Shown in pieces: positions 13,901-23,900 of a DNA stretch of 39,306 bases. Source of the DNA: Reticulitermes lucifugus (Eukaryota > Arthropoda > Insecta > Blattodea > Rhinotermitidae); assembly GCA_026260175.1 (NCBI GenBank), contig JAKCWW010000402.1:67196-106501 (forward strand), written 5' to 3'. The position numbers and the translations under genes were made by a program. The notes below the pieces were generated by a model that had not been told where the DNA came from, ran no database searches, and was given only the letters and a program-made list of their open reading frames with translations. The first letter of the stretch is position 1. The number at the start of each line of letters is the position of its first letter.

Positions 13901-14293
13901 TGGGAAACTACGAGTAAGTTTGGTTGTAACTTCAGGGAATAACATAACCTTACTTCGCACTTGACGAAAATTAAATACATAATTCTTGGAGTTCCAGTAA
14001 AATACCAATATATGTGTATACAAGGCTGTATTTATGTTACTGAACCACCTAGATACACTACCACTTTCGTCCCAGGTCTCGTCGTAAGCAGTTCATTACA
14101 ACAGAGCTGAATGTCAATGCCGATTTTATTAAGACGATTAAATACATAAACATGTACATTACATTCGCAGTTCAACCAACCTATTCCACACAATATTTAA
14201 CCACTGCCACATACGTCTATGGCTATTCAAACAAAATCTTGATACAGTGATTTTGTTTAGAACATTCGTACATAGCACCATCCGTCGCGCCAT
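7964..14293 (-). CDS. DMAC2L: ATP synthase subunit s / coupling factor B (DMAC2-like), complete, 4 exons
   Basis: This mitochondrial leucine-rich-repeat protein is known as ATP synthase factor B and is related to the complex I assembly factor DMAC2. Exons are 14293-14181, 12568-12363, 10562-10400 and 8093-7964, ending in TGA. Lengths of 113, 206, 163 and 130 bases sum to 612, giving 203 aa with matching phases 2, 1 and 2; the human protein is about 200-215 aa. Exon 1 is basic, as expected for mitochondrial targeting, and ends RRMWQWLNIVWN (human YFWGWLNAVFN). Exon 2 has VGPDRACAEWLMRNGA and EVDATDSSIMHYGF. Exon 3 has the LRR stretch DLQIISCGNITDKG. Exon 4 has LKNKEECITVLKSKLPNC. A second in-frame ATG at 14281 would give 199 aa. 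The first ATG lies inside the antisense end of a SINE, so the second may be the ancestral start. Intron 1 (12569-14180) and intron 2 (10563-12362) carry repeats. Exon 1 was assigned by motif and phase and is the least certain. Confidence 0.9.
8185..8435 (+). repeat. SINE copy ending TACTGACAGCATTATTAAATAAA
   Basis: The body CAGATTCACTATTCACTAAT and the end ATTACTGACAGCATTATTAA match the copies at 4.9 and 25.1 kb. The tRNA-like head is degenerate (GGTTCAAGTG...CTTGGTTGGAA). It lies in DMAC2L intron 3, just upstream of the last exon. Confidence 0.6.
8591..8591. other. Single ambiguous base
   Basis: One N in otherwise continuous intronic sequence of DMAC2L. It affects no exon. Confidence 0.95.
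8690..9225. repeat. Two foldback-family fragments in DMAC2L intron 3
   Basis: At 8690-8765 and 9075-9225 the blocks CTCCTCTGAAACG and GTTCCTCTGAAACGTTGAC recur. The second follows ATGAAGATGGTAGCAG, giving a hammerhead-like spacing on the plus strand at 9094-9130. On the opposite strand they encode the pseudo-frame CSLIGGCQRFRGTHCYHL, a repeat signature I associate with Blattodea. Confidence 0.5.
10900..11090. repeat. Second copy of the unclassified repeat from 2.1-2.5 kb
   Basis: The shared core is at 11005-11075, in the same orientation as at 2393-2455. It lies in DMAC2L intron 2. No coding content was recognised. Confidence 0.4.
11980..12185 (-). mobile_element. Non-LTR retrotransposon C-terminal tail remnant
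   Basis: The minus strand reads WMDAVESD, a short gap, then KRWRIRDLDRTKW and TSFVREAEAKLKGP. This resembles the basic tail after the reverse transcriptase in several insect non-LTR elements (RW-D-V-DL ... W---A-DR--W). It is short and frameshifted. It lies in DMAC2L intron 2. Confidence 0.5.
12755..12960 (-). repeat. Foldback-family fragment with FWDVMPC pseudo-frame
   Basis: The minus strand encodes MDFWDVMPCIFMDRYECFRG, the repeat-borne pseudo-frame seen in altered form at 8.9-9.2 and 20.0 kb. It carries the reversed CTCCTCTGAAACATT block. It lies in DMAC2L intron 1. Confidence 0.5.
13040..13320 (-). repeat. tRNA-derived SINE, GGGCCCACCC family
   Basis: On the minus strand, GTGACTAGGCTATGGGCCGG then TGTTCAATTCCTGGCAGG mark the tRNA-like head, followed by CTCTTCTCC, CTGGGGCCCACCCAACC and GATGGGTACTGGG in the order seen at 4.3-4.5 kb. 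It lies in DMAC2L intron 1. Confidence 0.65.
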
Positions 14294-14560
14294 GGCTCTG
14301 GCGGTTTGTCGCCGGCCACACACCGCAGATTATCTAGATCTAGTAAGATCGCAGACTTCTTGGTTCAATTCCAGGCCAGTCAGTGTGGGCTTTGTGGTGG
14401 ACAGAGCTTTACACGTACTAGCACAGATTATCTAGTATCGTACTAGTTTTTCCCCCTGGAGTACTAAACTTCTGCCCTGTCAGTATCATTCCAGAAATGC
14501 TCCAGATACGTTCGTTCATTCACGTATCACAGAGTTATATCTGTAGCTTAGAACACAAAC
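14287..14560 (+). repeat. tRNA-derived SINE overlapping the DMAC2L start codon
   Basis: The head GCGCCATGGCTCTGGCGGTT matches GTGCCATGGCTCAGGCAGTT at 22488. The B-box region is CTTGGTTCAATTCCAGGCC, and the body has CAGTATCATTCCAGAAATGC (22.6 kb copy: CAGCATCATTCCATTAATGC). The first five bases of the head are the complement of the DMAC2L start region, so the ATG at 14293-14291 is SINE-derived in the antisense direction. Confidence 0.6.
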
Positions 14561-16387
14561 AACCAGTGGTTCCACTATGCAACTTTACGCATTTGGTTGT
14601 TCTTGTTCCAAGGTCCAGATATAGACTTAACAATTCAGACACACAGACCCAGCACCGCCCCTCGAAACTCCCATTGCCAAACTGAAAATATAAATCTGTT
14701 GACATGTTCTGTATCCAACATATGACATTTTATGGAATGTTATAACAAAATAAATAATAATGTGAATAAAAATAATTGAAATGCGCATTTGTGCTATACC
14801 CAGTCAACGTTCTATAATGTGGAAGAATATTAGGGGAAAATTCTATGACAAAGTCATTAAATTTACACTGAATGGAGGAAAATGAGCAAAGATTACCGTT
14901 ACCAATGGATGCCGATGTTCAGTTACCAACCAAAATTATGTATAATAGCCTCCGGAATGCAGAGTAAACATTCACCACTTTTCTATGACCGCTATGTATT
15001 AGGGTCGAAATGTTTAGGTATACAAAGGACTTTATTTGCCGACGTCCCGCCATAAACATAAAACACAGTCATCTACTTACTAAAAACTGCCAGAAAAGAG
15101 AGAAAGAACAGAGTCTTTTATCAGTTGATACTAATCTAGATGTGTGACTCAGCTCATTGCTTCCCTTTCCCTACCTCAATACAATAGCTGTCAGTTATTC
15201 AGTAAGTGTCTCAGAGCAGATTACCCATCTTTTTGAAGCTAATTATGTGACACAGAATTTTGAATTTATGGGATGGAGTGGCATATGAGGAAAGTGTAAT
15301 TAAATTACCCATTAAATACCATTTTTCAGCTGTTTTAAAGCTGGCATTTGCAACCTGTCCTGAAATTACTGACAAGTGGAAAAGGAACATTTTAAAAGTT
15401 TACTGCAAACAAAAAGTTAAACGTATTTTTGGCAGACATTTCTTCATATGTTATGAAACATTCTCCTTAAAAGTAAAATATTACATTCTGTATCATATTT
15501 ATTTTGAATAATAATATGCCTCCATTCTGTGTATGTATATGGCACTGGCAGTCTGCTCTGCACAGAACCTATCATACCTCAGAGCCATATAAAAACAGAG
15601 AAAATAAAATTAATCTTAGTATAATTTAAAGTCTGTGTGCCACATATGGAAATCTGGTGCTCCAGATAATCTTCTCTGTAGCCTTTCAATAGCATCACAA
15701 TTGACTATAATGGAAACTACACATTAATTCTACCACAGTTACTAGGATATATGTACAGTAAATGCACCATCAGTTACACTATGTACACATTTCTAACTTG
15801 TTTAAAATTCCATTCACACATTACAGCAGTAATTGGCAAAAAAATAAATAATAATTCAGCCTTGTACTGATGATATGCAATGTGGATTGTTGATGTTTTC
15901 TCATAAAATCACTGAATAAGGCCTTCTTAATACAGACCACAAGTAAAGGTAAATCTGACAGTGTGGCCCTATGAATGACAAAGGGTTTGCATCCCTGGTG
16001 TAGAAAGACAGTTCCTGTGCATTTTAACGAAGTCACACACACACACACCTACAAACATTATCTAATTACCTGACTGCACTTTATTTGAAAAAGAACTTTA
16101 CTCAACTTTTTCCTTTCTTTACCATATTTGTTTTATTCTTCTTAATCTCTATTTCCTTCAACAAATTTTCTGTGGCTAATTCTATTTTGTATTTCACTAA
16201 CATCTCTGGAAGTAAAAGTACTGAAGCTAAAATCACTTTAAAAAGCCATATTTTGTGGACTCTCTCATAGTTCTTGTTCAGAATACATGACAAGAGGCCC
16301 CAGTGTGGCTGCATGTGCAAAACACCACCACTCATAACTCGTGGTTCTTCATAAGAACTGAAATGTGAAGACACTGCCTTGTCCATA
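14561..16387. other. Spacer between DMAC2L start and HAUS6 3' end
   Basis: No conserved gene was recognised. An open frame at 15260-15511 (83 codons, plus) and one at 15821-16048 (minus) match no family I know. A CA run lies at 16033-16048. The DMAC2L promoter should lie at the left end, within or next to the SINE. Confidence 0.4.
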
Positions 16388-16393
16388 TTTATT
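16388..16393 (-). terminator. Candidate HAUS6 polyadenylation signal
   Basis: AATAAA on the minus strand, about 170 bases after the HAUS6 stop codon. The spacing suits a short 3' UTR. No downstream GU-rich element was tested. Confidence 0.45.
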
Positions 16394-16560
16394 TTTATAA
16401 TTACAAATTGCACAATATTCAAAACAAATATGACATTTGTAATAATTCAAAATCTGGTAGATAATTTTTTTGTAGAAATAAAAGCTTCACATACTTCACA
16501 ATCAACAAGCAGGCAATTACATACCAGAAAACTGTCAGTAAATAATACACATTTTAAATC

Positions 16561-17866
16561 TCATGAAAGTTTCATGTTGTTCCGAACTTTGCGATATCGC
16601 TCGATGATATCAATCAGTGAGTTCCGACGATTTTGTTTCTTGTTTGTTTGCGGCTCTGTTTCTGTGGGTTCAGAGGAACAAAACAGTGATGATGGTGATG
16701 ATGTCAAATCATCCTCAGGTACAGAGGAAGGAAGTACATGACCTTCGTTTGCATTCGTCACTGAAAATTAAGGAAACAACGTATCATCCCTGCAGTTGTA
16801 CGGTAAGACACCCATAAATATTTCCTGTAACAAAGTCCACTTTCAAGATCTATCCAGCCTTCTATATAATGGTACCAAAGGTCCTTTCCTTTGCAGTAAG
16901 GTCACTTGAGCATAAAGTTGACTAATCACATCCATCTAGTGTGAAAGTTACAAATGTGAAGAGCTTTATTTCCATTCTGGGACAGATTTAATCTTAAACA
17001 TACTTGCAGTGAACATTAAATTTTGTACTTGTGGTAATACTTTTTTCTTCAGTACAGAAGATTTGAGTATTAAATACGTAATGGACAAATGACTTAAGTC
17101 GAACAGGGTAAATGCAGGACCACAACACTGTACTGTATTTTAATATCTAGTGGGAAAAAAGTTGTGACGGGGAGATAGGAAGCCGCACATTACTAATCAG
17201 GCAAATGCAAATATTTACTTGCATGGTCCTTATGCTTCATGATATGTAGTTCAATTAACTTAATAATTCTATCATGAATCCAAAAAGTCTCAAAAATGTG
17301 CAGTATTTCCTTCCTAACTGAATCAAACTGCCATGAGGCCAATTAATTAGATGCTGATACATAATTAAACTGACATACATATTGGACAGTTTCTGTCATA
17401 TTCTTAAAATCTCTTAGGGGTAGCGATCAGGTCCATCCAAGAAACCCAACAGAGTAGGTTCCATACTTTTTAGTTTATGAAAGGTGCAGAGTCAGCTTCA
17501 GGAATAGTGTGTTCCTTGACGCAAAAGAATATGCCAGAAAATGTCCAACACACATGTCTGTTTAATAATGTAACTTCTTCACAAACTGTACATTTTAAAG
17601 CCAAATTCCTCATTTTGCCCGTTTTGTAAAGAGAATGCAACATTACAACTATTAAAGAAGCCACAATAGTCTATAAACTACTTTAAGTTATTACTTACCG
17701 CTAGAAGATCCACCTACTGGCAGAAGTGTTGAAAATTCATCTAACTGGCCCAGCTAAATCAGGAAATATACACAAAGTTAAAAAAAGAAGCCTGAACTGC
17801 AATACACAAAGCAGAAAGAGAAATTGCTGGTAGTACAGGCAGCAATATTTACAGGAAATATAGTTA

Positions 17867-17903
<37 letters not shown>

Positions 17904-20900
17904 AATATTTAAATATGAATATTACTTCTGTAACATGAAAAATTATTCCTAATAAATGTGGTCTAAGCTAGGTAAGTTGCCAGCTGGCCAGAAGAATAAA
18001 ATATAATAACCACATCCACAAACACATCACCAAAGTCACAAAACATACAATTACATTATATACCACACAATAGAACAGGTCAATTCTGATACACGTTTTT
18101 GTACAAAAGGGAAAAGAACTGCAGTAAATATGCTGAAAATATTGGTTGCCACCATACACATTTAGTTGCTTGTAGGCTATCGCTGTCCACAGATGGTTCG
18201 TGCACAGTGGACGACAGGGGAGAGAATGGCCCTTTTTTGTGCTGGATGATGCTTGGAGTCAGCATGTAGATACAAGTCTGAATGTATACAGAAAAACTAC
18301 ACACACAGACTTGGATCTACACGCTGACTCCGAGCGTCATCCGGCACAGAAAAGGGCCGTTCTCTGCACTCATCCACCGCACATGAACCATCTGTGATGA
18401 CGATAGCCTTCACGAAGAAATACAGCACCTAAAACAAACATTCAAGAAAAATGGCTACAGCAGTTGGGACATCCAGCAAGCCCTACATGCCAAGAATAAG
18501 CCTCGGACAGCAATTGAAAAACTTACTGGGGTGCCTTACTTCCATGCCAGCACTTCACATCCAATAAAATAAGCAGGCTGCTGACTAAACATAATATCAA
18601 AACAACTCATATTCCAGTAAAGTAAACTATCAACACCTTAAGACCGGTCAATGACGGTCTAGGCCTGAGAACATCTGGCATGTACTGCATTCCATGTAAA
18701 TGTGGCAAAGTGTATGTGGGCCAAGACATCTAGGACAATTGAAATCAGATTTCAAGAACATATAAGACACCTATGCCATGGCCAGTCAGAAAAATCTGCT
18801 GTAGCAGAACACATACTAAACACAGGACACGAAATTCATTTTGAAAAAAACACACAGATTGACCAGGACACCCATTACACGGACCATACAGTGAAAGAAG
18901 CAATAGAGATACAATCACATCCCAGAAACTTCAACAGAGAGGCTGGCTTTGTGTTAAGCCAAACATGGCAGCCGATAATCAATATACTAAAACACTCTGC
19001 ACAGCTGTCGATAGACAGCCTAGGCCAAGTTCATCAATCTCTTAAACTCCGCCCATTAACCGGATTGGCTCGCACTCCATTCTGAGCTCCGGCCAAAAAG
19101 TGGTATATATACCGGACAGCAGGGCATCAAGTCATCAGTAGTACCCTGTAGATGGGGGCAGAGTCAGTCCCTGAAACGTTGGAGAACTTTCACACCTTGA
19201 CGTGGCTGTCTGCCCAAGAACAGTTTATTGAGTGCACATTTCCCTGCATGGGCAAGCTAATAACGGAGTAATATTTGTAGGCCGACACATTTTAGACTAT
19301 GCTTTGAAACATAAAAAATCACAATTCTGTCACAATTTATTACCTTCTCCTCCGTATCCTCTTTAGACTTCTTGAACAATTCCTTGTTGACAGCTGGTGC
19401 AGCTCTGGCTTTGTGACTCTTCACATAACCAAATACAATTAGTTACAAACTTCATAACAGTGAAACAGATGCATTATAAAAATGGACAAATTTAACTCTA
19501 AAATCAAACTTACAAAACTACAACAAAGTAGTCCACTATACTAAATAACATAGACTTTTAGGCACACAGTAGATGCAATACTAGAGCGAGACTGAGCCCC
19601 TTGGTACTGTAGCCTTAATTGGGCCAATTGTACCAGCTCCTGTTGATAGATGAGTTAGAAGGATTGGTGAAATGATAACAGGCAGGGAGAAACATCAGTG
19701 ACTGGAGAAAAACTTCCCCATTGCCACTATGTCCATCACAAATCACACATGGATTGAACCCAGGCCTCTGGTAAGAAACGGCCAACTAACCACCTTAGTT
19801 ATGCCACAGCCTATCAGGCAAATAAGTATCACCTGAAATAAATCTTATGCTGTATCTACATAGTATTGACATGTACTGCATAAAGGAAGGTAAGACTAAA
19901 AAGTAAGCCACCTCTTGAAGATTCAAGTCTCCTGGGATGTAACACTGTGTGAACTGGTAGTTACCGACATTCTGAGAACTGTAGCACCACATCTTCAGGA
20001 TCAAGCAGATCTGTCTGATGCTGAAGAGGAAGGCACTATGCTCCTCTGAAATGTCAGTAAATATTTACAAGGTGTAACATCCCAGAAGACTTCAATCTTC
20101 CATCAACTCTGCCGTGAGAGCTAAAATCTCACAAGTCGCCTCTCATTTACATAGCCATTATTTGGTTAAGTTTTTATACCAGTGGATAGGATAATACAAC
20201 ATTCTTTGAACAAGTGATATTAGAATGTATAACAAATCTGAACAGGGAGTGCACTAGTATTTATTTTCATTGGTACTAGAGGAGAAAGCAATGGGAGCCA
20301 TATATATAGAATAGTCTCACTAAGCTTATCACCTGTAAATAAATTAGAGGTCCCTGAAGCTATGACATGCAATTATTTATCAGACAAGTAACACTGCCCT
20401 TATTTCAATTACTCTCATTTCAACAGACCTCATTTGATGACATATACAATTGCAAATTTTATCAAGTTTTTGAAAAAATGGGTACTCATGACAAAAGAAG
20501 AAAGCAAGGAATAGAGAAGGTTGGAGCCAGAAGATCAGGTAGGCCATGCCCCAAAAATGGGATGAAGTGACAAAAAAGAAGAAGAAAAATGAGAAAAGAC
20601 TATTTGGACCTGCAAATAAAGTGGATGATCCCATTTTGCACTTAAACAAAATGCATATAGCATTAAATAAAGTCACTATACACATGACCTCTCCTTTGTT
20701 GAAAGACAGTCGCGTAAAAGTGAATACTGACCTTACACAGCCGTGGCACAGACTGGAGCTTAGCTGCTGTTCCTGCAGTGTTTTTCTTTCTTACAAGTGA
20801 CTTAGTAAGAGAACGTAAATCAGAAGAATGTGGCTTCTTGCTGGTTGTTGCAGGCAACACATAATTATTTTTGTGCATTGGGGTTTTATATTCCTTTCTA

Positions 20901-23900
20901 GTACTATGTACATCAGGTAAATGCACAGGGCTATCAAATTTTCTGTCAAATTCTGGTGTTTGTATAAGCTGAGGATCAATCACTATGTTGGCAACAGTCT
21001 TATTCTTTGTGAGTTTGCTAAATATGTTTCCAGTAACACCTGAAAACAATAAATAAGAACAGTACTATGAACTATTCAGACTACACATTTCACCAAGTGG
21101 AAAATGAAGTGAATTATATGAAATTATCTGCTCACAAGCTGCCCACATGTAAGTAATTTTAATTCTGTATTTTTATTTTTACTATCTTTAATTCTGCACT
21201 CTTATTAATACTAAATTTATCTTACTAATTTTCGTTAAATATTGATACTGTTCCAGGCTTCACATAGAGCATATTGCATATTATAAGAATTCATACTTCT
21301 TGAGCAAAACAAAACACATCACCCCTGCAAAAGTACAGTCTGAAGATAAGAAATACACACCAGCATCTCCACAATTCTTGCCTACACTAACTTTTTATCT
21401 TAAACATTGTATGTTACGATTTTACTACTAATGTAATAAATATACAGCTGCAACTACCTTAGGCAGACACAATTTTATAATTACACATTTTAAACGCCAC
21501 TATTCTAATCTTCCTAATATGCATATTATATACATTATGTACTTTATATAGCACACTGTAGGTCCAAGATCTCTGACTAATACTGCGACTGTATTACTTC
21601 TTTCTTTTTATATTCTTGGGATTGGCTGGATGATGGCTACAAAACAGTAGCTGAAACACATAGATGATTTATTAAATAGTAAAGTTGTGTTTTGACTGAA
21701 AAACCTGCATTTTTAGTTCAAGCAAGTCGCTTTAAGCAGTGACACTTCTCATCTGTACTCAGGAGCTAATTTTATATCTACTGGGAAACTTGACTATTCC
21801 GAATGAGGGGGTTTTCTGTGGTTTTCCTCAGTCCCTCCACACAAATGTCAGGATAATCATCCATTAAGCCATTACCACTTCCTTCCATAGCCTTTCACTT
21901 CAATATTCAGCACCACTTGGTCATTTGACGCTATACATTCTGAGTTACTGATAACACTTAAATAAACTACAATTCATCTTACAGGTGGGAAACATAAAAA
22001 AGAGGTCACTTAAAAGACAAAGGGATAACTGGGACAATAATATTAAAATGGATCCCAGAAAAATAGGTTGTAAAGTCATGAACAGATAACTGGCAAAGAA
22101 CAGGATTGGGCATCAGACTTTTGGGAGCTATCCTGGCTCATATGCTACAACAGAGAAGATCGACAGTGGCGCAACTAAATCTCACCTCGATCAGGTGTCT
22201 GGTCTGTGATATACACATCTTCACCAATGGCACCATCAGGTATTGGCAAATCAATGGATGAAGACACTTCTGTTTTGTCTGTGGGTTCAGATTTCAAAGT
22301 TTTAAACTCTGAAAAACAAAATACAACATTTCAACATATTACTGCTGGCCACAGCACGACATGTTTGGTGTGACTATAGCATAGCCTGTTATATTGTGCT
22401 CTCATGCGACTAACATTTTCAACTGTAAGAACAGAAACTATACCAAACAGTAGACAAAATTCCAGGCAATTAAACTACACAGGTTGTGCCATGGCTCAGG
22501 CAGTTAGTTGCCAGCCTCTCACCAGAGGCCTGGGTTCGATCCCAGCACAGTCCAACTGGGTTTGTGGTTGACAAAGTGGCACCGGGACAGGGTTTTCTCC
22601 GCGCATTTTCTTTTTAAATCAGCATCATTCCATTAATGCTTCATATTAATATTTAATTCATCTACCATCAATGATACATAATCTTTGAAACTGACAGCAT
22701 CATTACATAAAAATTTTAAGAAAACTATGGGCTGAAATTAAAATTCTTCAGAGCAAGTTTTCTTAACAGTCTGATGGTTGACAAAGCCTTGGTTTCTCTT
22801 ATACACCAGAAAAAAACATACAGTAAAAATGACCATGAGATGAAGGGATAAACACATAATATGCAGGGTAAGCACATGAGATGTAGATAGGTGTAATGCA
22901 ATATTGTTCATGAACTGAAACACAAAGAAACAGGACTTACATGTATGCAGGTAAGTAATATGATCAAGTTTCAAAGTCTTGCCATCAGCAGCACTAACAC
23001 TGCAGTTATGGAAAATGACACCTCAAGTGCACAAAGCTAAGTGTGTGTTGTGATGGCTGATTTTGGAAGAAGATCCTAATGACATGCTATTCCACCAAGA
23101 TGGAGTACCTCCACATTTTCACAGTGCAGTTTGAGACTTTCTGGATTGAAAGTTTCTGGGGAAATGGATTAACAAACACAGCCCTATCACTTGGCCACCT
23201 TGTTCCACTGACCCCACACCATTAGACTTCTTCTTCTGCAGATACATAAAGACCACTGCCCACCACTTTGTCAGAACTTTCTGGGAGGATACGAGCTGAT
23301 TTGGTTACATTTACACCTGCCATGCTTACAAACGTGTGGACTGAACTTGAACAGAGATATGATATGTGCTGGGCTACCCACAGTGCCCTTGCTAAATACC
23401 TATGTGCAATGTTACGGCACTTTGGGGCCTGTAACAATTTTATGTATGAAGTTGTCTGCCATCTTTCTTGACTTTCCCCCACCCTAAACCACCTTTTCAT
23501 ATTACCTGTAGCCACCTAAGGAACTCATTACGTATGCAACCTCTGACTTAGAAAATTGTTTCTAAATTCATGTCTCAGACTTGGAATTCTGAATTATGGT
23601 TTGGCTTCAGTAAACTATATACCGGAGTCCTTGTGGGTGTTTAGTTTAATTAATCTGTATTTCTGTCTTTGATTTCTTGAGCTTCTGGCAATACCATGCA
23701 AGTATTTTGTTTTGTGTTTGTAAGGAGGGTGGAGCCTTCCTAGATTCATTTCCTGGCACTTCGTCTATGTTTGTGTTCTGTAAGAAGAGCTGTGAGTATT
23801 TGATTATTGTTATGTCTAATTTATTTTATAACAAATCTTCTATTGCTTATTTGTTTAATTCTTGGTTCTCATCTGATGTTACCTGTAGAGATTTCCCCCA

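Noticed and set aside
13757..14023. 88-codon minus-strand open frame near DMAC2L exon 1
   Set aside because: The true exon 1 at 14293-14181 joins exon 2 in phase with a conserved motif. This frame lies in intron 1 and has no recognisable content.
15260..15511. 83-codon plus-strand open frame between DMAC2L and HAUS6
   Set aside because: No recognisable domain, no splice or promoter context, and AT-rich. Not called as a gene; it could be an unrecognised transposon scrap.
16102..16422. 106-codon minus-strand open frame just downstream of HAUS6
   Set aside because: It matches no family I know, overlaps the candidate HAUS6 polyadenylation signal and is hydrophobic and AT-driven. It is most likely 3' UTR or spacer.
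17869..17901. CRISPR-like or other regularly spaced array
   Set aside because: It is a simple AAT microsatellite. No spaced repeats of CRISPR type occur, as expected for an animal genome.
18200..18397. 65-codon plus-strand open frame across the Penelope hairpin
   Set aside because: It runs from the inverted arm into the sense arm. Only the second half is real reverse transcriptase, so it is not a gene.
22486..22560. Possible tRNA gene
   Set aside because: A- and B-box-like segments are present, but there is no complete cloverleaf, and the sequence continues into a SINE body shared with other copies.
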